Positions 1 to 8,303 of a stretch of 50,406 bases of DNA are shown here, one piece after another. Both the position numbers and the translations under genes were made by a program. Every line of letters starts with the position of its first letter. Within the stretch, counting starts at the first letter, position 1. Origin of the DNA: Pseudomonadota bacterium. GTDB lineage: Bacteria > Pseudomonadota > Gammaproteobacteria > Steroidobacterales > GCA-2729495. Under the pieces are notes generated by a model. It saw only the letters and a list, made by a program, of their open reading frames with translations. It ran no database searches and was not told the origin of the DNA. The stretch is from the NCBI GenBank assembly GCA_963204745.1, contig CAUJHF010000021.1:1-50406 (forward strand), read 5' to 3'.

Positions 1-1
1 C

Positions 2-532
2 GCTGGCAACGTCATCACCTACACGGTCACCGATGCGGCCTTCTTTGCCGGCAGCGACACCTTCACCTACACCGTCACGGATGCAGACGGTGCGGCCAGC
101 GATGAGGTCGATACGGGCACGGTCACGGTGACGATTGCGGATGTCTCACCGGTCATTGCTGACGGTGCAATCACCACTGATGTGGATACTGCCTCTGCAG
201 CCCTCAGCCCGACCATCACGGCCGGCAACGGTTCAGCTGCGCAGCACACGCTGGCGGTAACCACCGATGGCACGAACGGCAGCTGCGCGCTCTCGGCAGC
301 CAATGCGACCGGTACCGTGACCTACACCCCGGATGCGGGATACACGGGCGCTGACAGCTGCGTCCTGACCCTCACCGACGGTGATAGCGATACCGATACG
401 GCCACGATCACCGTCACGGTCAATGCCGCCGACGAGATCAAACTGCCGGGTGGCAGCAGCTCGATGGATCTCTGGAGCCTCTCGCTGCTGGGCAGCCTGC
501 CCCTGCTGATGCGCCGTCGTCGTCGCAGCTGA
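2..532 (+). CDS. C-terminal part of a cadherin/Ig-like repeat surface protein with a GlyGly-CTERM-like tail (5' truncated)
   Basis: The frame is open from the left edge, so only the last 176 residues are visible. They are Thr/Val/Asp-rich beta-sandwich repeats with recurring TYTVTD and TITVTV strands and a Cys pair in the last repeat (NGSCAL and DSCVLT), typical of cadherin-like or Big domains of large exported adhesins. The end is a sorting signal: a Gly-Gly-Ser stretch (LPGGSSS), a hydrophobic segment of about 15 residues and an Arg cluster (RRRRRS). This matches the GlyGly-CTERM architecture, which in other bacteria is processed by rhombosortase. The Met at 128 is internal to the frame. 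A strong terminator follows. The full size and ligand cannot be known from this window. Confidence 0.85.
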   Translation, partial: AGNVITYTVTDAAFFAGSDTFTYTVTDADGAASDEVDTGTVTVTIADVSPVIADGAITTDVDTASAALSPTITAGNGSAAQHTLAVTTDGTNGSCALSAANATGTVTYTPDAGYTGADSCVLTLTDGDSDTDTATITVTVNAADEIKLPGGSSSMDLWSLSLLGSLPLLMRRRRRS

Positions 533-559
533 TCGCGACTGAAACAAGCGCCTTGAGAA

Positions 560-585
560 AACCCCGCTTCGGCGGGGTTTTTTTT
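560..585. terminator. Bidirectional intrinsic terminator
   Basis: ACCCCGC-TTC-GGCGGGGT hairpin followed by eight T residues on the plus strand and preceded by an A-rich run that gives a U-tract on the minus strand. It sits 28 nt after the stop of the surface protein and also faces the end of the minus-strand marC-like gene, so it probably ends both transcripts. Confidence 0.92.
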
Positions 586-599
586 GGGATTGCATGTTG

Positions 600-663
600 G
601 TAGGAGCGCCTTCAGGCGCGATCTTTTTCCTCAACGTCGATCGCGGCTGAAGCCGCTCCCACA
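600..663. repeat. REP-like inverted repeat pair
   Basis: Two inverted units, GTAGGAGCGCCTTCAGGCGCGA (600-621) and ATCGCGGCTGAAGCCGCTCC (640-659), each contain an internal palindrome and lie about 20 nt apart. A third partial unit (GGCCGCTCCTAC, about 668-679) reaches the marC stop. The core resembles the GGAGCGGCTTCAGCCGCGA palindromes common between genes in Pseudomonas and Xanthomonadales. No second copy was noticed in this window. Confidence 0.75.
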
Positions 664-674
664 AGAGGCCGCTC

Positions 675-1313
675 CTACGCCGGGCCTGCCGCCAGCGCCG
701 GGAACAGCTGCATCAGTCCTTCGGCCATGATTTCCACAGCCAGCGCAGCGAGGATCAGGCCCATCAGCCGCGTCATGATGTTGATGCCGGTACGCCCGAG
801 CAGCCGCGCGATGTGCCCCGAGGCCAGAAACGCCAGATACACGGCAATGCCAACCACCAGTCCATAACCGACCAGTATCGCCAGCTCCCACCAGTGCCGC
901 GTGCGCTCGGCATAGATCACCATCGTCGAGATGGTCGCCGGGCCGGTGAGCAGCGGAATCGTCAGCGGCACGACTGCGATACTCGATCCGGCATCGAGTT
1001 TGGCCTCACCCTCGCTCATGTCGGTGGGCCTCGTTTCCGCAGGCTGCGCGTTGAGCATCTGCAGGGCGCTGATCAGCAACAGCAGCCCTCCGCCGACCTG
1101 GAAGGATGCGATCGAGATGCCGAAAAATTCGATGATCCTCAAACCCGCGAGAGCACTGAGTGCAATGACCACGAAGGCGGTAAACGCGCTCACCTGCATG
1201 GTGCGCGCGCACTGCTCGCGGTTCAGGTTGTGCGTGAAGTGGATGAAGAACGGCACAACGCCGATCGGATTGACGATCGCCAGCAAGGCGATCAGGGGTT
1301 TCATCAGGTCCAT
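675..1313 (-). CDS. MarC/UPF0056 family integral membrane protein
   Basis: About 212 residues with six hydrophobic segments and the family's opening pattern, an N-terminal helix followed by NPIGVVPFF, then a central hydrophilic loop and the conserved SIAVVPLTIPLLTGPATIS segment. The size matches the family (about 200-220). I chose the ATG at 1313 (MDLMKPL) because the extra ten residues upstream (MRHVRPILRS) are not family-like. MarC proteins are inner-membrane proteins whose transported substrate is not established; the old link to multiple antibiotic resistance has been questioned. The gene lies 45 nt downstream of cardiolipin synthase on the same strand and could be co-transcribed with it. 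Confidence 0.9.
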   Translation of the reverse strand: MDLMKPLIALLAIVNPIGVVPFFIHFTHNLNREQCARTMQVSAFTAFVVIALSALAGLRIIEFFGISIASFQVGGGLLLLISALQMLNAQPAETRPTDMSEGEAKLDAGSSIAVVPLTIPLLTGPATISTMVIYAERTRHWWELAILVGYGLVVGIAVYLAFLASGHIARLLGRTGINIMTRLMGLILAALAVEIMAEGLMQLFPALAAGPA

Positions 1314-1357
1314 GGACCGGAGTATAGGCCGGACATGGCGCAATCGAGGCCAGCGGC

Positions 1358-2776
1358 TTACAGGTAAGGCGAAAGCAGATATGCAGCCGCATCGCGCAGG
1401 CGCACGGGCACTGATCTGCCGGTCAGCTCATCGGGCGTCACGCGGGCACTCCCGGCGACAAGCATGTCGATATGCGCGCGCAGTTCGGCATTGAGCTGTG
1501 CGCAGAACACCTCGATACCCAGTTCGTAATTCAGCCGCAGGCTGCGTGGATCGAGGTTGGCCGAGCCGATCAGGCAGTAGTCCCTGTCAACACACAGCAA
1601 TTTTGAATGACAGAACGGCGCCGGCTGGTAATACACCTCGATACCCCAGCCGAGCAACTCGGTGAGCACATTGCGATGCGCCCAGTGCACATAGAAGAGG
1701 TTGTTCTTGCCGGGCAGGATGATGCGCACGCGGGCGCCGCGTAATGCCGCCGACTGCAGCGAGGCGATCAGCCCCCGCGACGGCAGGAAATAGGGCGTCA
1801 CGACATCAACGGATGTAGCCGCACCGCTGACCACGGACTGAATGGTCAGCGCCAGGGCATCCATCTCGTCGTCGGGACCATCGGGTATGGGACGGCAGCG
1901 CGCATCGCCCGGCAATATGGGCACCGGCACAGGCGTCGATTTCCGGTTGACAGGCGATCCTGTTGCAAACCGCCAGTCGCTGCAAAAGATGCGGGCAAGG
2001 TCAGCCACAACCGGGCCAGACAGACCGAAATGCACATCGGTCACCCGGCGCGGGCGGCCTGCATCGGCTGTCTGGTCATCGCTGATGTTCATGCCGCCGG
2101 CATAGGCGATGCCGTCATCTACGATCAGCAGCTTGCGATGATTGCGCAGATTGATGTGGATGCTCGGGGGAAACAGCTGCAACGGCAGAAAGCGCGCGAC
2201 GGCAACGCCGCGTTTTCTGAGGAACCGGGACGGGCTTTGCCACGAGTAGAGTTCGCCGATGCCATCGACCAGCACCATTACCTGCACGCCGCGTGCTGAT
2301 GCTTCCACCAGTGCGTCGGCAAACGCCCTGCCGGTATCGTCGACCTTGAGGATATAGGTGGCAAGCAGCACCCGCTCCCTGGCTGCCCGGATCGAGGCCA
2401 GCATCGCCGCATAGGCCTGCTCACCGTTGTACAGAACGCGCACCGTATTGCCGGCCGATGGTGTCCGCCCTGTGATCCGCAGGCCAATTTGCTCAAGCCC
2501 CGGGACGTCCGGGCTGACAAGGGCGATACCGGGCACACGGGCTTCGTAGTCGATGGCGAGGAACCTGCGCTGGAAGCCGCGCGCGCGCGCGCGCACGCGG
2601 TTGATGCCAAACAGGAAATAGGCGAGCGGCCCCGCAAACGGCAGGAACACGCAGGCCATGATCCAGCCCATCGCGCTGCGCGGATCGCGCTTGTAAAGCA
2701 GCACGTGGTACACGCCGTAGCACGCCGGCGCGATATGCAGCAGCGCCAGCGGGTAGAGAGACACCAAGGTCACCAT
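1358..2776 (-). CDS. cls: Cardiolipin synthase (phospholipase D superfamily)
   Basis: 472 residues. The N-terminus has two membrane helices and a PLDc_N-type segment (YKRDPRSAMGWI). Two PLD catalytic motifs follow: NHRKLLIVDDG with GGMN, and CHSKLLCVDRD with GSANLDPRS, both in the H-x-K-x4-D form. This is the bacterial ClsA-type arrangement that condenses two phosphatidylglycerol molecules, or PG with another donor, into cardiolipin in the inner membrane. The frame extends upstream to a TTG at 2872, but the ATG at 2776 places the first helix at the N-terminus as usual and avoids overlap with the divergent asmA-like gene that starts at 2850. Which Cls paralogue this is cannot be decided by eye. 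Confidence 0.93.
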   Translation of the reverse strand: MVTLVSLYPLALLHIAPACYGVYHVLLYKRDPRSAMGWIMACVFLPFAGPLAYFLFGINRVRARARGFQRRFLAIDYEARVPGIALVSPDVPGLEQIGLRITGRTPSAGNTVRVLYNGEQAYAAMLASIRAARERVLLATYILKVDDTGRAFADALVEASARGVQVMVLVDGIGELYSWQSPSRFLRKRGVAVARFLPLQLFPPSIHINLRNHRKLLIVDDGIAYAGGMNISDDQTADAGRPRRVTDVHFGLSGPVVADLARIFCSDWRFATGSPVNRKSTPVPVPILPGDARCRPIPDGPDDEMDALALTIQSVVSGAATSVDVVTPYFLPSRGLIASLQSAALRGARVRIILPGKNNLFYVHWAHRNVLTELLGWGIEVYYQPAPFCHSKLLCVDRDYCLIGSANLDPRSLRLNYELGIEVFCAQLNAELRAHIDMLVAGSARVTPDELTGRSVPVRLRDAAAYLLSPYL

Positions 2777-2849
2777 CCGGCTTGTCCGCCAAAACAACCC
2801 ATATACAGGCGCCTGAGTATAGAAGAAGCCCTCCGCAGGTGTTTTAATC

Positions 2850-5045
2850 GTGGCGGTGAAACCACTGCTCAAATGGCTGCTGATCGGTGCCGCGGTGCTG
2901 CTGCTTGCGGCGGTGCTGCTGATCGCGGCAGTCGTTACCCTGGTCGATCCGAAACAGTATCAGGCCCTCATCATCGACCAGGTACGGCAACGCACCGGGC
3001 GGGAACTGCTGCTGGCAGGGCCTGTGGAACTCGATTTTCTGCCCTGCTGTGCAGTCCGCATCGACAAGGCCACTCTGGGTAATCCGCCCGGATTTCCGGC
3101 GGATACCTTTCTGCGCATCGAGTCGGCACGGCTCGGGCTGCGTCTCTGGCCCTTGCTGACGCGGCGGGCGGTTGAGATCGGTTCGGTCACGGTAGACGGC
3201 CTGCAGGCAGACCTGCTCGCGCGCAGCGACGGCAGCAACAACTGGGGCTTCGCCAGCGATGAAGCGGCAAGCACGGATGCTGCCGGCGGACCGGACGACA
3301 TCGCTGAATTTTCCGTCGCTTCGATCGAACTGAAGAACGCCACGCTGAACTACACCGACGAGAGCGATGGCAGTCGTTATCACATCGGGCAGCTGAATGT
3401 CCGCACCGGGCCGATCCGCGGCAACGCGCCCTTTGAGCTGCAGGCATCGCTGCAGGCCACCGATCCCGGCGACAATACCCGCGGCACGCTCAGACTGGAC
3501 GGTCCGATCACGCTTGCGTCAACCGGGACCGTGTCGGCGCAGGAACTTGACGTTGAGCTCGGGATGTATGCCAGCACACTGCCGGACGACGGCATGCAGG
3601 CGAAACTCAGGCTGAAAGATCTGGCCTTTGATCCCGGTTCATCCACCGCTACGGCCGGTGCACTGGCCGGCACGACTGAACTGGCTGGCGTTCCGCTCGA
3701 CATCGATGGCCGCGGCAGTTTTGGCAAGACCACCAGTCTCAGCGGCACCCTGCGCTTTGCCCCCTTTTCACCCCGCGATCTGCTGGCCCGCCTCAAGCAG
3801 GAGCCGCCGGATACCGCGGATCCGCAGGTGCTGAAGCAGCTCTCCGGCAGCAGCGAGTGGTTCTACGAAGAAAATGCAGCGGGCCTCAGGAAGCTGGACC
3901 TCAAGCTGGACGACTCCCGTATCACTGGCGAGCTGTCGCGTGAACAGTTGCCGGCAAACAGTACGCCGGCGCCGCGTACCCGCTTCGACCTGCACATCGA
4001 CCAGCTGGATCTCGATCGCTATCTGGCTCCGGCGTCGGCGCAAGAGGCCGACAAAGGGGATGCTTCCCCACCCGGGGAAGCATCCTCATTACGTGACTCA
4101 TTGGGCAAGCTCAACATGGACGGCCGCCTGCGTATGGGCCAGTTTGGTTTCGACGGCCTGAAGCTCAGCGATACCGACATCAGCATCAGTGCAGCCAGGG
4201 GTCTGATCAGACTGGATCCGCTCAGCGCCCGGCTCTACGGCGGCGAATCACAGGGCCAGATCCGGCTGGACGCATCCGCTGACCCGCTGCGCCTCGACAT
4301 GGACCAGAAGCTGGTCAATGTCGATATGGGCGCGCTGCTGACTGATTTCGCCGACATCGATAACCTGGGCGGCACGATGAACTTCAGGTTGAAGGGCTCG
4401 TCGTCCGGCAACTCCGGCGATGCACTGATGCAGAATCTCGCAGCCGACCTGTCTTTCTCGATGGACCAGGGCGTCTATCGCGGGATGGATGTCTGGTACG
4501 AGATCCGGCGTGCCCATGCCATGCTCAGGCGCGCACCGGCGCCAACGCGTACCGGCGCCGAAGAAACACCGATCGATTCACTGCAACTGACCGGCAAGCT
4601 CGGCAATGGCAAATTCACCAGCGATACGCTCATCGCCGAAATCCCCTTCCTGCGGGTGTCAGGCAAAGCAACCGTCGAGGTTCAGGCAAGGACCCTCGCA
4701 AGCGAACTGGAGGCGCTGGTCTACAGGAAACCGGTGTTTGCCGATGGCACCAGCCTCGACGAACTGGAAAACGTGCGCATTCCGTTCACGGTGAGCGGCC
4801 CGGTAGCCGACCCGAAGGTGCGGGTGGACCTGGGCAAAATGGTGAAGGGCGCGGCCACCGAAACGCTGAAAGACACGGTGCGGAAGAAACTCTTCGACAA
4901 GCTCGGCATCGGCGCCGCGCCGGAAGAAGGGCCGGCACCAACACCTGACAGCGAGGCACCGGCCGACGGTGAACAGGCGGCACCTGCAGCAGAGAAGAAG
5001 GACGACCGGCTGAAAAACGCGCTTGATCGCCTGCTGAAGCGCTGA
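2850..5045 (+). CDS. AsmA family protein
   Basis: 731 residues starting at a GTG codon. One N-terminal transmembrane helix (residues about 8-30) is followed by the AsmA signature region (VDPKQYQALI, GRELLLAGPVELDF) and a long beta-rich periplasmic domain. A C-terminal AsmA_2-like segment (about 430-640) ends in an Ala/Glu/Pro-rich linker and a Lys/Arg tail. AsmA-like proteins are inner-membrane-anchored periplasmic proteins related to chorein/VPS13-type bridges and are linked to phospholipid movement toward the outer membrane and to envelope assembly. It diverges from cardiolipin synthase, which fits an envelope-lipid theme. A perfect palindrome lies inside the coding sequence at 4058-4085, in the acidic linker after residue 400. 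Confidence 0.9.
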   Translation: MAVKPLLKWLLIGAAVLLLAAVLLIAAVVTLVDPKQYQALIIDQVRQRTGRELLLAGPVELDFLPCCAVRIDKATLGNPPGFPADTFLRIESARLGLRLWPLLTRRAVEIGSVTVDGLQADLLARSDGSNNWGFASDEAASTDAAGGPDDIAEFSVASIELKNATLNYTDESDGSRYHIGQLNVRTGPIRGNAPFELQASLQATDPGDNTRGTLRLDGPITLASTGTVSAQELDVELGMYASTLPDDGMQAKLRLKDLAFDPGSSTATAGALAGTTELAGVPLDIDGRGSFGKTTSLSGTLRFAPFSPRDLLARLKQEPPDTADPQVLKQLSGSSEWFYEENAAGLRKLDLKLDDSRITGELSREQLPANSTPAPRTRFDLHIDQLDLDRYLAPASAQEADKGDASPPGEASSLRDSLGKLNMDGRLRMGQFGFDGLKLSDTDISISAARGLIRLDPLSARLYGGESQGQIRLDASADPLRLDMDQKLVNVDMGALLTDFADIDNLGGTMNFRLKGSSSGNSGDALMQNLAADLSFSMDQGVYRGMDVWYEIRRAHAMLRRAPAPTRTGAEETPIDSLQLTGKLGNGKFTSDTLIAEIPFLRVSGKATVEVQARTLASELEALVYRKPVFADGTSLDELENVRIPFTVSGPVADPKVRVDLGKMVKGAATETLKDTVRKKLFDKLGIGAAPEEGPAPTPDSEAPADGEQAAPAAEKKDDRLKNALDRLLKR
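4058..4085. repeat. Perfect 12-bp palindrome inside the asmA-like gene
   Basis: GGATGCTTCCCC (4058-4069), a loop of ACCC, then GGGGAAGCATCC (4074-4085). It encodes part of a Gly/Ala/Ser/Pro-rich linker, so it would be tolerated in the protein. The right arm resembles the intergenic GGGAAGCGTCC at 5081-5091 just after the gene, which suggests a short repetitive palindromic unit present both inside and beside the gene. Confidence 0.6.
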
Positions 5046-5098
5046 ACCGCGAGCAGAGGGGGTGTTTTTCCCCGCAACGCGGGAAGCGTCCCCTTCCC

Positions 5099-5932
5099 TC
5101 AGGCTGACTTCTGCTTCTTCTGGAAGCGCTCCATGAACTCCGGCGTCATGCCCTGCTCGGCCGCAAACTGGTTGAGGCGCGCATGGCTGACCTTTTCGTC
5201 ACCTTTGGCGCGCGCGTATTCCTCGGTCTGCGTGGTGACCATGGTGCGCACCATGGGTGGAATCGTCATCAGCGCCTGCAGGGCATCTGCATCCCAGGTC
5301 ATGCCCAGCCTGATTTCACTGCCCTTGAAGGCATCGGGGGATTCCCCGAGCTTGTGCATGGAGATGTGACCCAGCGTGCTGTGGAAATAATCCTGACGGT
5401 CTTCATCACCGAGACCGATCGGCAGGTTCATCTTGCGGATGCGCTCTTCGCGGCCCATCTCGATCAGCTCTTCATCGAATACCAGCGCCTTGATCTTCGC
5501 GATGACGATGCCGCTGCTCTTCTCCAGCCTGACGATCTCCTCGGCCTCACACTCGGCGATCTGCGGGCACTCCTTGATGCTCGGCGGCTTGACATGCAGT
5601 GACGGGATCATCGTAAAGCGAGTGTGCTCGAGCTCGTTGATGCCTTCCGGATAGAAGCGCGCCGTTTCCATCATGTCGTCCAGATAGTCGGCGGACGGAC
5701 AGTTGACGACAAACTCTTTCGTATCGCAGATGTTCTGGAAGGTATGCGAACCCTGCCGGAAACCGACGATCATGCGCGGATTCTTCGCCATCACGTCGTA
5801 CTGCATGATGTGCGAGTACGGCGCGGCATTGATCCGTCCCCGCTTGTCCATGCTGGTGATGATGGTGATGAGCTTCGGGAACAGCCAGATATCCGAATAC
5901 CAGAACGGACGGATCTTCGCTTCTTTCTTCAT
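5099..5932 (-). CDS. Flavin reductase-like FMN-binding split-barrel protein (DIM6/NTAB type)
   Basis: 277 residues. The N-terminal half has the features of the flavin reductase/DIM6-NTAB split-barrel family: an early strand on the theme of testing an enzyme against a changing substrate (ITIITSMDKRGRINAAPYS), then MIVGFRQGSHTFQNI and KEFVVNCPSADYLDDM. A C-terminal helical extension of about 100 residues is unusual for the simple reductases. The start is the ATG at 5932, preceded by a strong AAGGAGG, and it overlaps the stop of the upstream sugar dehydrogenase gene (ATGA), so the two are translationally coupled. It is a distant paralogue of the protein at 11817. The family binds FMN and often donates reduced flavin or acts on small organic substrates; the substrate here is unknown. 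Confidence 0.78.
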   Translation of the reverse strand: MKKEAKIRPFWYSDIWLFPKLITIITSMDKRGRINAAPYSHIMQYDVMAKNPRMIVGFRQGSHTFQNICDTKEFVVNCPSADYLDDMMETARFYPEGINELEHTRFTMIPSLHVKPPSIKECPQIAECEAEEIVRLEKSSGIVIAKIKALVFDEELIEMGREERIRKMNLPIGLGDEDRQDYFHSTLGHISMHKLGESPDAFKGSEIRLGMTWDADALQALMTIPPMVRTMVTTQTEEYARAKGDEKVSHARLNQFAAEQGMTPEFMERFQKKQKSA

Positions 5933-7509
5933 GGCAAGCCTCCTTCGGGCACCAGGCGCACGATCTGCGAACCGGCGGCATTTTCCAGCAGTATGTAGAT
6001 GTCGCCCTGCGGACCGACTTCGATATCGCGAAACCGTGCCAGGTCCCTGATCAGCATTTCGGTGTGTACAACCTTGTTGTCATTCAGTTCCAGACGCAGC
6101 AGGTCGGTGGCGCGCAGCGTGCCGACGATGATGTTGCCCTGCCAATTCGGGAACGCCTTTCCATCATAGAACACAAAGCTTGAGAGCGCCGGTGACGGGG
6201 TCATGTCCAGCACCGGGAACTCGGCATCCTTGGCATCCAGCGTGATTCCGAGCGTGCGGCCGACATCTACCGGCCGGCCATCGTAGTTCACGCCACTGGT
6301 AAACAGCGGCCAGCCATAGTTGCGGCCGGGCTGCAGACGGTTCAGTTCGTCCCCGCCGCGCGGTCCCATCTCGGTGCTCCACATCTCATGCGTCCACGGG
6401 TTCCATTCCAGTCCCTGGGTACTGCGATGCCCATAGCTCCAGATGGACTTCAGTGCGCCGGGCGTATTGACGAAGGGATTGTCGGCCGGGATCTGTCCGT
6501 CATCGCGCACACGGTGCACCTTGCCATGGGGCTGGTCGAGATCCTGGATACCCATGAACTCCAGCGGTGCCTTCATGCCGATGCTGAAATACAGGTTGTT
6601 CCGGTCATCGAAGGCGAGACGCCCGCCGGCAGTGAGATCGGAGGTATCGGTATAGCTTTCCTTGTCTGCCTGCCAGATGACCTGCTGATCCACCCATTCA
6701 CCGTCGCGGATACGGCCGCGGATGATGCGGTTCATCGACACCGGGCGCCCGGTCCTGCGACTCAACGCGTTGCAGTCGGTACAGCGGTCGGTATGGTGGA
6801 TGTAGATCCAGCCGTTTTCTGCATACTGCGGATGCAGGGCAACATCCAGCATCCAGCCAAGCCCCATGACCTGGCCGAGAAATACGCTGGAATCGTCATA
6901 CACCGGCGGCGTACCGCGGATCGGCGCGGACTTCTTGCCATCTGCGCCGATGATGAAAAGTCCGCGCATGCGCTCGGTCAGCAGGATGCGACCATCCGGC
7001 AGCAAGGCAATCGAAAAGGGCATCGGGTCCAGGCCCCCGGCTACCGGCTCGATGCGGAAGGTGTGTTGTCCGGTAACCACGGGCCCGCCCGGAATGGCCA
7101 GCGGAATGTTGTCGCGCTTGTCGAGGATGGTGGTGCCCTGCCGCTGCTCGGCCACATAGAGCGCAAGGTTCCAGATCTGTTTCTCGTCGAGAGTTTCCGA
7201 CCACGCCGGCATGCCCTTGTCGGGGGCGCCGCTGGCGATGCTCTGCGCAATCTCTTTTACCGAATCACCGCGCAGCAGTTCCACACCGACCAGCGGCTTG
7301 CCCAGCGGTGTGCCGCGCAGGTCTTCGCCGTGGCAGGCGCCACACTGGTCGTTGAACTTCCTGATGAACAGATCCTTCATCGGGATCTTGCTGAGCGCTG
7401 CCCAGTCCACCTTGCCGGGATCGAAACCCTGGGCATGGCCCTCGGTGGCTGCCAGCGCGAACATGGCGAGCAGCACTGTCCGTACAGCCACCCGCCTAGT
7501 CATTCTCAT
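5929..7509 (-). CDS. Periplasmic cytochrome c-PQQ-dependent sugar dehydrogenase fusion
   Basis: 526 residues. An N-terminal signal peptide (about 1-27, cleaving near GHA-Q) is followed by a class I cytochrome c domain with CGACH (C56, C59, H60) and a likely axial Met in KGMPAW (M100). From about 135 to the end is a six-bladed propeller of the soluble aldose sugar dehydrogenase (YliI/GSDH) type, recognised by YGHRSTQGLEWNPWT and GGDELNRLQPGRNYGWP. The protein would oxidise an aldose or another alcohol with PQQ and pass electrons to its own haem. The GAGG before the ATG supports this start. The gene overlaps the K+ channel stop upstream and the flavin protein start downstream. No PQQ synthesis genes are visible in the window. 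Confidence 0.9.
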   Translation of the reverse strand: MRMTRRVAVRTVLLAMFALAATEGHAQGFDPGKVDWAALSKIPMKDLFIRKFNDQCGACHGEDLRGTPLGKPLVGVELLRGDSVKEIAQSIASGAPDKGMPAWSETLDEKQIWNLALYVAEQRQGTTILDKRDNIPLAIPGGPVVTGQHTFRIEPVAGGLDPMPFSIALLPDGRILLTERMRGLFIIGADGKKSAPIRGTPPVYDDSSVFLGQVMGLGWMLDVALHPQYAENGWIYIHHTDRCTDCNALSRRTGRPVSMNRIIRGRIRDGEWVDQQVIWQADKESYTDTSDLTAGGRLAFDDRNNLYFSIGMKAPLEFMGIQDLDQPHGKVHRVRDDGQIPADNPFVNTPGALKSIWSYGHRSTQGLEWNPWTHEMWSTEMGPRGGDELNRLQPGRNYGWPLFTSGVNYDGRPVDVGRTLGITLDAKDAEFPVLDMTPSPALSSFVFYDGKAFPNWQGNIIVGTLRATDLLRLELNDNKVVHTEMLIRDLARFRDIEVGPQGDIYILLENAAGSQIVRLVPEGGLP

Positions 7510-8293
7510 GGCGAATCCTCAGTTGCGCGCCGCAGGCCTTGCAGTGCACTGCATCGGCATCATGTCGCTGCAGCCCGCAACCCTCGCAGTCGAAGCGCAC
7601 CTTCGGCGTACGGATGGTCACCTGCACGAGGCGGAAGAACAGCGACACGCCGCCGATCATGATGACGATCGACAGCAAGCGGCCACCCGGCCCTGGCAGG
7701 ACGATATCGCCATAGCCGGTAGTCGTCAGCGTCGTGACGGTAAAGTACAGCGAATCCATGAACGACCTGATCGTGGGCACCCGCGCCGCGAAACCGGCGT
7801 GCACCAGGCTGCTCATCACAAAGATGAAGACGCAAAGATTCGTAACGGCCTTCGTCGACTCCGCAAGCTGCGTGTTGGCCCATCGGCCACCGCCTATGAC
7901 GCGCCAGAACGTATCGCCATGAATCAGTGAGTAGGCGCGCAGTATGCGCAGGAAGCCTAGATTTGCACCATAAACCGGCACCACCAGCGAGAGCAGCACG
8001 GCAAAATCCGCCCATACGAGCGGCCGCCGGATCCAGCGGCGCCGGTTACCGTAACTCCAGCCCCGGGCGGCAAGGTCCAGCGCCAGGACAGTGGCAATGC
8101 AGTAGTCGATAATCAGGTATAGCGCACCATGTTCGAGAAACGGCGATACCATGAAGAAGGAAATCAGCACGACATCAAGCACCAGTATGAAGCCCTGGAA
8201 ACGGATGCCTGCCGGACTGGCGCTGTAGTAGAGATCATGCACGAACCGGCGGCGCTGCTGCCACGACAGGCTGATGAACTCGGCAATGGTCAA
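7496..8293 (-). CDS. Voltage-gated-like potassium channel with a C-terminal zinc ribbon
   Basis: 265 residues starting at TTG, supported by a GAGGAG located 6-7 nt upstream that overlaps the previous gene's stop. There are several membrane helices (about 33-50, 58-76, 92-110, 150-168, 204-222), a short Arg-bearing S4-like helix near 116-120, and the K+ selectivity filter TTGYGD at 191-196. After the last helix comes a cytosolic zinc-ribbon-like module with C236-x2-C239 and C251-x2-C254. K+ channels of this type set membrane potential; a zinc ribbon at the end, rather than an RCK domain, is uncommon and suggests regulation by a metal or a partner. It is sandwiched between the DUF389 gene and the PQQ dehydrogenase gene. 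Confidence 0.88.
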   Translation of the reverse strand: MTIAEFISLSWQQRRRFVHDLYYSASPAGIRFQGFILVLDVVLISFFMVSPFLEHGALYLIIDYCIATVLALDLAARGWSYGNRRRWIRRPLVWADFAVLLSLVVPVYGANLGFLRILRAYSLIHGDTFWRVIGGGRWANTQLAESTKAVTNLCVFIFVMSSLVHAGFAARVPTIRSFMDSLYFTVTTLTTTGYGDIVLPGPGGRLLSIVIMIGGVSLFFRLVQVTIRTPKVRFDCEGCGLQRHDADAVHCKACGAQLRIRHEND

Positions 8294-8303
8294 ATGAGAC
8301 TCC

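Noticed and set aside
5061..5098. T-run followed by a CCCGC-AAC-GCGGG hairpin after the asmA stop, considered as a terminator
   Set aside because: The T-run precedes the stem on the plus strand and on the minus strand the stem is followed by A residues, so neither orientation has a stem followed by a U-tract.
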